A DNA stretch of 64,000 nt from Clostridia bacterium BRH_c25 (lineage in GTDB: Bacteria > Bacillota_A > Clostridia > Lutisporales > Lutisporaceae): NCBI GenBank assembly GCA_001515955.1, contig LOES01000167.1, positions 7,898-71,897 on the forward strand. Reading direction: 5' to 3'. Position numbers and translations under genes: made by a program. How positions within the stretch are numbered: position 1 is the stretch's first letter; every line of letters starts with the position of its first letter. A model generated the notes under the pieces. The model had not been told where the DNA came from and did no database searches. It saw only the letters and a list, made by a program, of their open reading frames with translations. Below are positions 1 to 7,063 of this stretch, piece after piece.

Positions 1-1
1 A

Positions 2-106
2 GTATTGGGCATGATTTTTTCTTTACTGTCCCTCATTCCTTGGGTGGTATTCATTGCGCTACTGATGACATATTTCAAAAAATTCGCTGCCGACACTTCA
101 TTTTAA
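2..106 (+). CDS. C-terminal end of a membrane transporter (partial)
   Basis: The first frame from base 2 stays open to a TAA at 104-106 and gives 34 residues. It holds one very hydrophobic stretch (GMIFSLLSLIPWVVFIALLM) followed by a short charged tail, TYFKKFAADTSF. A final transmembrane helix with a short cytoplasmic tail is typical of the end of a transporter, for example an MFS sugar or drug carrier, but the piece is too short to name a family. The gene begins outside the window. It lies on the plus strand, unlike almost all of the element that follows, and I read it as chromosomal flanking DNA. Confidence 0.55.
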   Translation, partial: VLGMIFSLLSLIPWVVFIALLMTYFKKFAADTSF

Positions 107-236
107 ATGGGATGATAATCTGATACATTATCTGCAATGAGCGTCCTTAATTGTAGATAGTGTATCCGGCGCTACACATAGCAGCAAAGTCATAATAAAA
201 GCAATTCAGGATGCAATATTAAAAGCTGCTGCATAG
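105..236 (+). pseudogene. Remnant of an FMN-binding domain protein, with in-frame stop
   Basis: Read in the frame of base 141, the sequence ends in a TAG at 234-236 and contains VDSVSGATHSSKVIIKAIQD. This matches the D-x-VSGAT-x-(S/T)S-x-x-(V/I)-x-x-AI-x-DA signature of the FMN_bind domain, where the Thr carries covalent FMN. The same frame continues upstream (DNLIHYLQ) but is broken by a TGA at 138-140, and no start with a ribosome site is present. It is therefore a decayed C-terminal fragment, lying between a transporter end and a truncated flavodoxin gene. Confidence 0.55.
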
Positions 237-271
237 GCAACATGATTTATAATCCAGAAAGGAAGATTACA

Positions 272-391
272 ATGAAAATCGGAATTATTGTTCATTCTCA
301 AACCAGACATACACTTTCCGTTGCACATAAGCTTCGTGAGCAATTTCTTAATGCTGGGCATGCCGTATCAATCGAAAGAGTCGGTTGTTGA
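272..391 (+). pseudogene. Flavodoxin-like gene truncated after 39 codons
   Basis: An ATG at 272 follows a good ribosome site (GAAAGGAAG). The protein starts MKIGIIVHSQTRHTLSVAHK and goes on with LREQFLNAGHAVSIERV. This is the classical first beta strand, phosphate-binding loop and helix of the flavodoxin fold found in flavodoxin-family proteins of Firmicutes. A TGA ends the frame at 389-391, and the following bases no longer match a flavodoxin in any frame I could read. The family is usually 140-200 residues, so only about a quarter remains. The sudden loss of similarity near 380-391 suggests that the mobile element inserted here. Confidence 0.6.
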
Positions 392-524
392 CCTGCTTTT
401 TTTCCGTTGAACCACTATTTGTCATCAGAATTATACTCTTCACGTGGTTATACTATTGTATTAATTTGTGTAAACACTTATTACAACATCCAACAAAAAC
501 ATCATCCTGCACTGTTGTCTTTTC
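392..524. other. Possible left junction of the mobile element; no gene seen
   Basis: This 133-base stretch separates the truncated plus-strand flavodoxin fragment from the first minus-strand cargo gene, which ends at 525. It is AT-rich and I see no gene with a ribosome site. If the element integrated into the flavodoxin gene, its left attachment site lies at about 380-395. The core repeat cannot be defined because the right end is outside the window. This is inference from the gene interruption. Confidence 0.3.
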
Positions 525-1058
525 TCACAGCTCTTTCAATGGCTTAATGATTTTTTCCATTAATACTTCATCGTCTGTAATGCTAATGAGTGGTAAACTG
601 AAAACATTCGCTTCATCAATATACTTGCATTCTTCAGGTCGAAAGGCATTAACTTTTCCATCCAATTCATAATCATTGTCTTCATTTGCATCAGACCAGT
701 AAAACCATATATTCCACAAATCCCAATGATCCCTTTTATCTATATCGGAGTATACAATTTTCCCGGCAGTAATAATTGGTTCTTCCACTTCATCTCCCCA
801 AAAAGTGATTGTAATACACTTATTAATGAGTCTATCTTCATCGTTTTGATAAACACGGAAAATCGCTTCTACAATCCATCTGTCAGCCTCCTGCAAACTT
901 GCACTTACATCCTTTGTTATTCTATTTCCATATAAGTTACCCCACTCAGGAGCCATTTGGTTGTCAATTTTGAATATTAATCGTTGACATTCCTTAAAAA
1001 CCTGCTGAATATACTGAAAAGCTGATGTTATTTGATGTCCCTTTTGAATATCACTCAT
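525..1058 (-). CDS. Hypothetical protein, partner of the nuclease-like gene
   Basis: The product is 177 residues, acidic and rich in Trp and Tyr in its centre (residues about 110-135, including DLWNIWFYWSDANED). I do not recognise a family. No signal peptide or membrane segment is visible. Its start overlaps the end of the upstream PD-(D/E)XK-like gene by four bases, so the two are translationally coupled and probably act together. A role as inhibitor, immunity or specificity subunit for the nuclease is possible but not shown. It is the last gene of the minus-strand cargo block next to the presumed left end. Confidence 0.6.
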   Translation of the reverse strand: MSDIQKGHQITSAFQYIQQVFKECQRLIFKIDNQMAPEWGNLYGNRITKDVSASLQEADRWIVEAIFRVYQNDEDRLINKCITITFWGDEVEEPIITAGKIVYSDIDKRDHWDLWNIWFYWSDANEDNDYELDGKVNAFRPEECKYIDEANVFSLPLISITDDEVLMEKIIKPLKEL

Positions 1059-1894
1059 ACCGATTTCCCCCTGTAAAAAATATTTTTTTCTATTGTAATG
1101 CCTATGTCATTCAATTGGTCAAAATATGTACTCTTTTTAGTAAAATTATCTTCATCATTATAGAAAACCGGATACGGCAATGAAAACGCTGAACTCAAAG
1201 ACTTATCCGGTAAAGATATCCCGGAAAAATCCCTCAAACCTAGCTTTTCCATGTACTTCATCAAATCATCTACAATGCTTTTCTCAAATGATGTATAGTA
1301 TGGATATATTTTCTCAAGCGTTTTGTACAATTGATGCCATCTCAGATGGAATACATTTTCTTTAATTTTAGTGTATCTACTTTGAATTATCTTTGTGGTT
1401 GCCTTTATATCGGAATAAGCTTCTGCTTCTGTCAAATAAACAATATATCCCTTTCTGCCTTTGAAGCTCGATACAGATGATTCTGTAAAATTCTCAATGT
1501 CATTATTTATTGCTTCAAAATAACGAACTAATTGATCATTTTCTTCTGTTCCACTTTTCCCTGATTTGAATTTAGCTTCAATGACAAGTAGCAAGTCATC
1601 AAATCCATGTACATGATCTTTGAATATAAGGATTAAATCCGGCTCTCCATAATTCTGATTCCAAGTCCAGAATGCATATTCCACTTCACGGTAACATCTC
1701 AGCTCAATTGCTTCTGAATTTAGCTTTTCCCAAAGAGTCGTCCGCTCCTCGTTATATAAAAATGCAGATTCCACAAAAGGAATCAATAGCATATCTGACC
1801 TTATATACTTTAAAGTGCCAAAAACTGTCGATGTAAGAATATCTTCCGTATACTCATAACCTAACGACTTACCTTCAAGTACAGCTTGTATCAA
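1055..1894 (-). CDS. PD-(D/E)XK nuclease-like protein
   Basis: The product is 279 residues and starts at a TTG with GGAGG seven bases upstream. The centre (residues about 90-125) reads NQNYGEPDLILIF and then LLVIEAKFKSGKS. This is the E-PD-(x)n-(I/V)EAK arrangement of PD-(D/E)XK restriction-type nucleases. The N-terminal 80 residues and the long C-terminal part are not recognised. It forms a coupled pair with the 177-residue protein downstream (overlap 1055-1058). Its position beside other defence genes suggests a defence or restriction role, which is inference. It could also be a non-cleaving member of the fold. Confidence 0.6.
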   Translation of the reverse strand: MIQAVLEGKSLGYEYTEDILTSTVFGTLKYIRSDMLLIPFVESAFLYNEERTTLWEKLNSEAIELRCYREVEYAFWTWNQNYGEPDLILIFKDHVHGFDDLLLVIEAKFKSGKSGTEENDQLVRYFEAINNDIENFTESSVSSFKGRKGYIVYLTEAEAYSDIKATTKIIQSRYTKIKENVFHLRWHQLYKTLEKIYPYYTSFEKSIVDDLMKYMEKLGLRDFSGISLPDKSLSSAFSLPYPVFYNDEDNFTKKSTYFDQLNDIGITIEKNIFYRGKSV

Positions 1895-1966
1895 ATCATC
1901 ACCTCCAATAAATACATTCTCGGTTTATAAAAATAAATCCTTTGCTTAAAATGAGTAATTATTGTA

Positions 1967-2167
1967 TTATTTAAAAAGTTTAAAAATATCAAATATACTA
2001 AACGTAGTTTTACGGTAGACCCTATTATACATTGCTTTTTTAGGATTGGTAATCCACCCCCAGCCTCTTGGAGCTTTCACACCTAAGCTGTGGCGTATAT
2101 ACCTTTTTACACTCGTTCTTGCCGCAATACTCTTTCTGATACTTGGTTTTCTCATACCGAACTTCAT
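1967..2167 (-). CDS. Small basic conserved protein
   Basis: The product is 66 residues and very rich in Arg and Lys, with a hydrophobic Phe-rich tail (TFSIFDIFKLFK). I chose the ATG at 2167 because a GGAG lies ten bases upstream; a GTG at 2176 is the alternative. The central piece GWGWITNPKKAMYNRVYRKT resembles a family of short basic proteins common in Clostridia and their phages or elements, which I know only as hypothetical. Nucleic-acid binding is plausible from composition alone. The next gene upstream ends at 2183, so it probably belongs to the same transcript. Confidence 0.5.
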   Translation of the reverse strand: MKFGMRKPSIRKSIAARTSVKRYIRHSLGVKAPRGWGWITNPKKAMYNRVYRKTTFSIFDIFKLFK

Positions 2168-2182
2168 AATTATCACACTCCA

Positions 2183-2758
2183 TTATTTTTCAATTACAAA
2201 TCCACTCCAACTATCCGCATACTGCAAAAGCAGCGTGAGTGGTTCTTCATGGGTAGCACAAGAACGGTTATCCTCAACATATTGACCATCGTGGTAGACA
2301 ATTGCCTGAACTTCATCTTCTGTAAGACTGATGTGCTGCAACACCAAATACATACTCCTCACCGGTACACTTAAATATGTAAGCTCTTTATTGAAACGAT
2401 ATGGATAATCTGGTTTGTATCCATACTCTTTCTGCTTTTCTGAGGGTTCATTAATTAGGTATTGCGGATTTCCGGGCATACCTACCTTTCCTAGGTCATG
2501 AAGAAGAGCTACAATTACACAGCTTTCATCAGTGATATGTGGAGCTATAGCACTCTTAATTTTCAACATGGTTTCCGCTACATTTACCGAATGCTCTAAA
2601 AGTCCAGCCTCTTTGCAAAGATGATACTTTGTGCTTGCAGGAGCAGTCAGCCATGCTGTTTCATTTTCTATAAAAGCTATAAGCCTGCTAAACGGTTCTT
2701 TACGATCCGTTACAAGCGCCTTTAAAGCATTATATCTTTCTAATACACTGTTTCCCAT
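2183..2758 (-). CDS. HD-domain phosphohydrolase
   Basis: The product is 191 residues. It contains the HD superfamily residues H-(x)n-HD-(x)n-D: LLEHSVNVAETML at about residues 57-70 and VIVALLHDLGKVG at about residues 81-93. These His and Asp residues bind the divalent metals that cleave phosphomono- or phosphodiesters. The substrate cannot be told from the sequence. The ATG follows GAGAGGA at a good distance. A second HD protein (4567-5850) lies two genes upstream in the same block. Confidence 0.75.
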   Translation of the reverse strand: MGNSVLERYNALKALVTDRKEPFSRLIAFIENETAWLTAPASTKYHLCKEAGLLEHSVNVAETMLKIKSAIAPHITDESCVIVALLHDLGKVGMPGNPQYLINEPSEKQKEYGYKPDYPYRFNKELTYLSVPVRSMYLVLQHISLTEDEVQAIVYHDGQYVEDNRSCATHEEPLTLLLQYADSWSGFVIEK

Positions 2759-2784
2759 ATAACAAGTCCTCTCATAAGGTTTAT

Positions 2785-4092
2785 CTATTTCTTAATAACC
2801 ACTTCTGTGCGCCGGTCGACCTTATATTCGAATTCCACCTTGGTTTCGCTATCTGCGGAAACATTGACAGAAAACTCTAGTAGTCCTGATATCTTTTTAA
2901 CATAATCATGAGTTGATGAAACCATTTCCCATACTCCCCAAGTATAGTGATCAAAATGTACTTCAGCAGGCTCATCCTTATGATTTTTTATAACATATTC
3001 ATATTTGTAATGCTCAAAACCATTGTTCTTCTTTCGGTCAATCTCACCGTAGGTAAATGTGATGTCAAAGGCATTCCCAATGGTCAACTTGATATTTTCA
3101 TCTTTGGGCGTATGATCTATACTGTCTTCACCTATGAATTCAAGCGAACCGTCGGCTTCATCTGCCTTATATAGCTTTATTTTTCCCTTAGGCATAGCAA
3201 TACCAAGGCCACATTCCTTTGAGTTAAAAAATTCTATAACAACATTTACTTTTTCATCACGGGTATTGAGTTGGTAATATCTTTTATATGGGATATTTAA
3301 ACCGTTCAAAATATTAATTTGCTTGGTTTGATTATCTTTAAGAGTGGTTGGATGCAGCAAGGTATACATGTTATAGTCAAAGAAACTCTTTTCCTCAGCC
3401 TGGGGAGCCGCAGCAGATTCGCAAATATACATTCTATCTTCCATTTCATAATCATCATCTTTTTTTATCCTATTGACATCACCAGCAATAAGCTTAACCC
3501 TTGTATTTTCAAATGTAGTACCACTACGATTTTCTATTTCTGCCCACCCGGCAATATTCAAAGTATTTTCTAAAATCTCAATAACATAATTTGCATTCCA
3601 ATTAAAGCCCTGACTAAGATAGGAAACCTTAACATTTTCAGATGTTGACTTTGCAATCTTCCACACAAGAGCAGGTTTTACTATAAGTCCTGAAGGTAGG
3701 GATGGCAGAATAAGTTCTGCATAGGCATCAATATATATTTCCTTTGTCGAACTATCCTCCAAAACGCATCTTCCAGAGCCTTCAACGGATAATAGGCGAC
3801 AGCATTTTTTATCACCAGTGCTCCTATCCTTTAAATATACTTCCTTATCAATATATTTTCTAAGAAGCTTGTCCCTATCAACAAGGTCATAGTCATAGTT
3901 AAACTCCAGGATGTTAAGACCATCAACCAAAAGGGAGTCTGTTTCTATTTGCTGTGCCACATCAGCAAAAACAAGCTCTGTTTCAGCTCCGGTAAGGTTG
4001 ACGTTTCGAGTTTCTTTTACTGCTCCAAAGCCACCATTATAGACAGTTAATGATATATTTTTTGTATCATTTGCGGTAGACAATTTCTTCAT
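2785..4092 (-). CDS. DUF4139-like protein
   Basis: The product is 435 residues with no signal peptide and no membrane segment. It is mostly predicted beta structure. Features that suggest the DUF4139 (mucoidy-inhibitor-like) family are an N-terminal VYNGGFGAVKETRNVNL strand pair, a middle segment VSYLSQGFNWNANYVIEI and a C-terminal beta domain ending VSADSETKVEFEYKVDRR. The biochemical role of this family is unknown. The ATG at 4092 is preceded by GGAGGTGTGGG. It sits 26 bases upstream of the HD gene and may be co-transcribed with it. The family call is from pattern memory and should be checked by profile. Confidence 0.65.
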   Translation of the reverse strand: MKKLSTANDTKNISLTVYNGGFGAVKETRNVNLTGAETELVFADVAQQIETDSLLVDGLNILEFNYDYDLVDRDKLLRKYIDKEVYLKDRSTGDKKCCRLLSVEGSGRCVLEDSSTKEIYIDAYAELILPSLPSGLIVKPALVWKIAKSTSENVKVSYLSQGFNWNANYVIEILENTLNIAGWAEIENRSGTTFENTRVKLIAGDVNRIKKDDDYEMEDRMYICESAAAPQAEEKSFFDYNMYTLLHPTTLKDNQTKQINILNGLNIPYKRYYQLNTRDEKVNVVIEFFNSKECGLGIAMPKGKIKLYKADEADGSLEFIGEDSIDHTPKDENIKLTIGNAFDITFTYGEIDRKKNNGFEHYKYEYVIKNHKDEPAEVHFDHYTWGVWEMVSSTHDYVKKISGLLEFSVNVSADSETKVEFEYKVDRRTEVVIKK

Positions 4093-4241
4093 AAATTTCC
4101 CACACCTCCACTTTTATTGTATCATAAAACAAGTACAATAAAACGGACAGTAGATATTATTATACAAATATTTTCCACTGTCTCTGTAATACTTAGATTA
4201 TTCAATTTTTGTGTTATTTTTTCCCTATGCTTAATATTTGT

Positions 4242-4550
4242 TTAATTAACAGAATAGCCATATTGCTCTAATCGTTCTTTACATACCTTTCGTATCTCAT
4301 CAGAAAACAGTACCGAGTATTCATCCTTGAGAACTAATGCCTCAACAGATAAATCAAGCCTCTTATTCTCCCACAATACAGCAAATCCTTCTGTTCCGCC
4401 TTCTTTGCTGACTAAAGTGATTGCTGTATTGATTCCCCCTTTTTCTGAAAGCATTTGCAAAAACCTTGTAGCCCTATATCCTATCTCCTTATCAGCCTTT
4501 TTGTAGATATTTATCATCTCATTGTTGAATTTTCTCTCTAAATCATTCAT
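4242..4550 (-). CDS. Conserved small protein of unknown function
   Basis: The product is 102 residues from the ATG at 4550, chosen because AAGGAG lies six bases upstream. Earlier in-frame starts up to 4601 would overlap the upstream HD-DUF429 gene. It contains IGYRATRFLQMLSEKGG and LDLSVEALVLKDEY, an arrangement I recognise from a widespread uncharacterised family often found beside restriction or accessory genes. No catalytic motif is visible. The start lies 16 bases after the stop of the fusion gene, so the two are probably one transcript. Confidence 0.6.
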   Translation of the reverse strand: MNDLERKFNNEMINIYKKADKEIGYRATRFLQMLSEKGGINTAITLVSKEGGTEGFAVLWENKRLDLSVEALVLKDEYSVLFSDEIRKVCKERLEQYGYSVN

Positions 4551-4566
4551 GGCTTTCTCCTTCATG

Positions 4567-5850
4567 CTATTTGTACTCTGATACTTTTTTACCATATACA
4601 ATTTCCATATTCAAGCCTCTGGCATCTTTTACCGGATCACTTGGTATGGAAGAGAATCCGTTATTTAGTCCTAAAAGTCCCGATACAGCCAAACATAAAG
4701 CATCCATGCAGTCCACTTGATGACTCCTTAATACCGGATGTGAAGAAATATACGAAACAAACTCTCTGGTTCTATTATAAAACTCCTCCAACACCTCCAC
4801 CCTGTCCCAGAAACCATCTTCAGTATGTTTACTGTTATAGAGCGGTAAATAAAAGTCATCCTTTGTTGCAAGAACTGCAAAGCAAATTTCCGGGTGGCTC
4901 TCTCGAAGCTTTCCTTTAAATTCTGGTGCTTTTTCCATAAACTCATCTATTTCACGGATCTGATTGCAAATTGCAAAAGACTGCTTGCTAAGACCTTTTC
5001 CAAGATAGTTTTTATTAATCTGAGAGGCTTCAAAATATTCCTCTTCATAAACCGCTTGCCTACAAGGCGTATTAAATATACAAGAGGCTCTTCCGGATAG
5101 ATAAGTTCTGGCTTCTGAGTCCGGGCGTATGTCCTTCACATCTTCTGGTAACCCGATAGGCATGTCCACAAGAAGGCTGTTGCCATCAGCATATTTTGAA
5201 CAAATTTCTTGGATATTCTTGTATAACTCCACCTCAAAACCAGTATCCGTTATATTGACTGCGATCCACCCACCTCTGCAGCCATCAATTCCAACACTAC
5301 TGAAGCCTCTTTTTCCTTGAGTAAGCCGATTGAATATATAGATAATTTCACTTTCAACATTTGTAAAATCTCTTTGCGAGAAATCATGCTCCATATATTT
5401 TTCAGGTGCAGTATCAAATACCGAAATACCCATTAATTCGATAAATTCAAAATATAATATGGCATCGTCAACATCCTTAATCTGCTGCATTTCCTCCTCG
5501 GTCAAATCAACGAGCCCGTATTTTTCGTAAATTAAGCTCTGCAGCTTTTCTTCGATAGCGAAGTACTCTGATAGCTGCCCTTTAACTGGTCTTGTCAGGT
5601 CTGAAATATAGCTTTCGCTGGCATCATGCAGGAGACAACCTAGCTGTACCCTTTCAGAGCAGCCACGACTTTTGGCTTCCTTATAGCAGTTTATTGCATG
5701 CTGAGCGACAGAATAAAAATGCTTGAAGTGTCCATTAGCTCTGGTCATCAAAGATAATGAATGCGCGATATCTTCAATTTTGATGTCGTCCGCAGTCGGA
5801 CTTAACGGATAAAATCTGGTTTTTGTATAAGTTAATATGTAATCTGACAT
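4567..5850 (-). CDS. Fusion of HD phosphohydrolase and DUF429 domain
   Basis: The product is 427 residues with two parts. Residues about 1-180 are an HD domain of the YfbR/5'-nucleotidase type, with HFYSVAQHAINCYKEA, CLLHDASESYISD and a later DVDDAILYFE giving the H...HD...D metal ligands. After a short linker, residues about 187-420 form a DUF429 domain starting VGIDGCRGGWIAV, with LLVDMPIGLPE and RESHPEICFAVL, the conserved acid and ESHPE motifs of this RNase H-like predicted nuclease family. The N-terminal part would remove phosphate from nucleotides; the job of DUF429 is unknown. The gene lies 15 bases after the WYL regulator gene, so it may be regulated together with it. Confidence 0.8.
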   Translation of the reverse strand: MSDYILTYTKTRFYPLSPTADDIKIEDIAHSLSLMTRANGHFKHFYSVAQHAINCYKEAKSRGCSERVQLGCLLHDASESYISDLTRPVKGQLSEYFAIEEKLQSLIYEKYGLVDLTEEEMQQIKDVDDAILYFEFIELMGISVFDTAPEKYMEHDFSQRDFTNVESEIIYIFNRLTQGKRGFSSVGIDGCRGGWIAVNITDTGFEVELYKNIQEICSKYADGNSLLVDMPIGLPEDVKDIRPDSEARTYLSGRASCIFNTPCRQAVYEEEYFEASQINKNYLGKGLSKQSFAICNQIREIDEFMEKAPEFKGKLRESHPEICFAVLATKDDFYLPLYNSKHTEDGFWDRVEVLEEFYNRTREFVSYISSHPVLRSHQVDCMDALCLAVSGLLGLNNGFSSIPSDPVKDARGLNMEIVYGKKVSEYK

Positions 5851-5865
5851 TGTTAACCCCTCAAA

Positions 5866-6858
5866 TCAATATGAATTCATTATTTCCAGCAGATTTTCTT
5901 TATATCTTTCTACAACGCTTTCCGGTGACAGTATCTTTACCTTATCGCCGAATTGAAACATCCATGCCAAGAATGTAGAACTGACAGCCACATGTACCCT
6001 CACCACAAAGCTGTTTTCATCAACTTTTTCAATGGATACCTCTTTACCGAAACGGTCTATCACAACATTAACAAGAGAGTTGTCAAACTGCAGCTTAACC
6101 GCTACTTCCTCTCCCCCAAACATATTAAAGACCTTTTTAGAATATTCAGCAATATCCAGGGTTTTTTCGCCAATTATATCCGCCAGCACCCTACGAGGTT
6201 CTTCCAATAGTTTTATTTCTGCCATTCTGTCTACCCGGAAGTGAGTTAACTCAGGGTTCTTGGGATAATGGGATATCAAATAGTAGTTTTCATCAACCCA
6301 GGACAGTGCATAAGGACTCACGACATAAGCTTGTCCGGAATTCCGGAATTGTTTCTTTTTATCAAGGTTATACTCAAAATACCTGAAGGATATCTGACGG
6401 TTTTCGGATATTGCAATATGTAAGGTGTCAACGTTACAGTAAATCAGCTCATTCATAGTCTTAGCTCTATTTGCAACATATACTTGTCTCTGGAGCTTTT
6501 TAGCCTGATGCACACTAGTGAGGCTTTCAATTTTCTTTATCAGGTCATTACTCTTTTTGTGAGTAATAAATTTTGAGGATTGTACAATATCAACCAGCAA
6601 CTTAAGCTCCGGCAGCTCAAATAGCCGATTGGCAACAAAATAGTCTGTAGTCTTTGTTTTTCTAGTAGCAATGTCGATGCCATATTGGCGCAAAGCTTCG
6701 AGATCGTCATATATGGACTTACGCTCAGCGGTGATGCCATAACGTTCAAGTTCTGAAATCATCTCGTTTAGAGTTATGGTGTTTTCTTCATCTGTTTTTT
6801 CAAAAAGCATCTTCATTAGATAAAGAAGTTTCAGTTTCTGGTTAGAACTCTTAGCCAT
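5866..6858 (-). CDS. WYL-domain transcriptional regulator
   Basis: The product is 330 residues. The N-terminal 70 residues form a winged helix of the YafY type (KLLYLMKMLFEKTDEENTIT, then SIYDDLEALRQYGI as recognition region). The WYL domain follows at about residues 145-225, with QISFRYFEYNLDKKKQF and VSPYALSWVDENYYLISHY. A C-terminal WCX-like extension ends the protein. WYL regulators bind a ligand, often a nucleotide or nucleic acid, and control stress, repair and defence genes. Being first in the transcript of 4242-6858 it probably regulates itself and its neighbours. It may also sense DNA damage for the defence operon to its right, which is inference. Confidence 0.85.
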   Translation of the reverse strand: MAKSSNQKLKLLYLMKMLFEKTDEENTITLNEMISELERYGITAERKSIYDDLEALRQYGIDIATRKTKTTDYFVANRLFELPELKLLVDIVQSSKFITHKKSNDLIKKIESLTSVHQAKKLQRQVYVANRAKTMNELIYCNVDTLHIAISENRQISFRYFEYNLDKKKQFRNSGQAYVVSPYALSWVDENYYLISHYPKNPELTHFRVDRMAEIKLLEEPRRVLADIIGEKTLDIAEYSKKVFNMFGGEEVAVKLQFDNSLVNVVIDRFGKEVSIEKVDENSFVVRVHVAVSSTFLAWMFQFGDKVKILSPESVVERYKENLLEIMNSY

Positions 6859-6881
6859 ATTGTCACTCCAGTATTACATAA

Positions 6882-6895
6882 AATAAATATTTATT
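6882..6895. promoter_or_regulatory. Perfect palindrome upstream of the WYL regulator
   Basis: The 14-base sequence AATAAATATTTATT is its own reverse complement and lies 23 bases upstream of the WYL start codon. A dimeric regulator such as the WYL protein could bind it. AT-rich palindromes arise easily by chance in such DNA, so support is weak. The rest of 6859-7063 shows no gene. Confidence 0.25.
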
Positions 6896-7063
6896 CTTCT
6901 AAAATGATAGCATAACTTTGATTGAGGTGTCCAATAAATCGTATAGTGTGTTTTGTATCTTATAACCAATTTTCCCAATCATCTTTTAAGAAATAAGGTA
7001 TATAGCGAAAATTTAGCTTTAAATTGTAACCATGATGGCACCTCTGTATGATTGTAAATTAAA

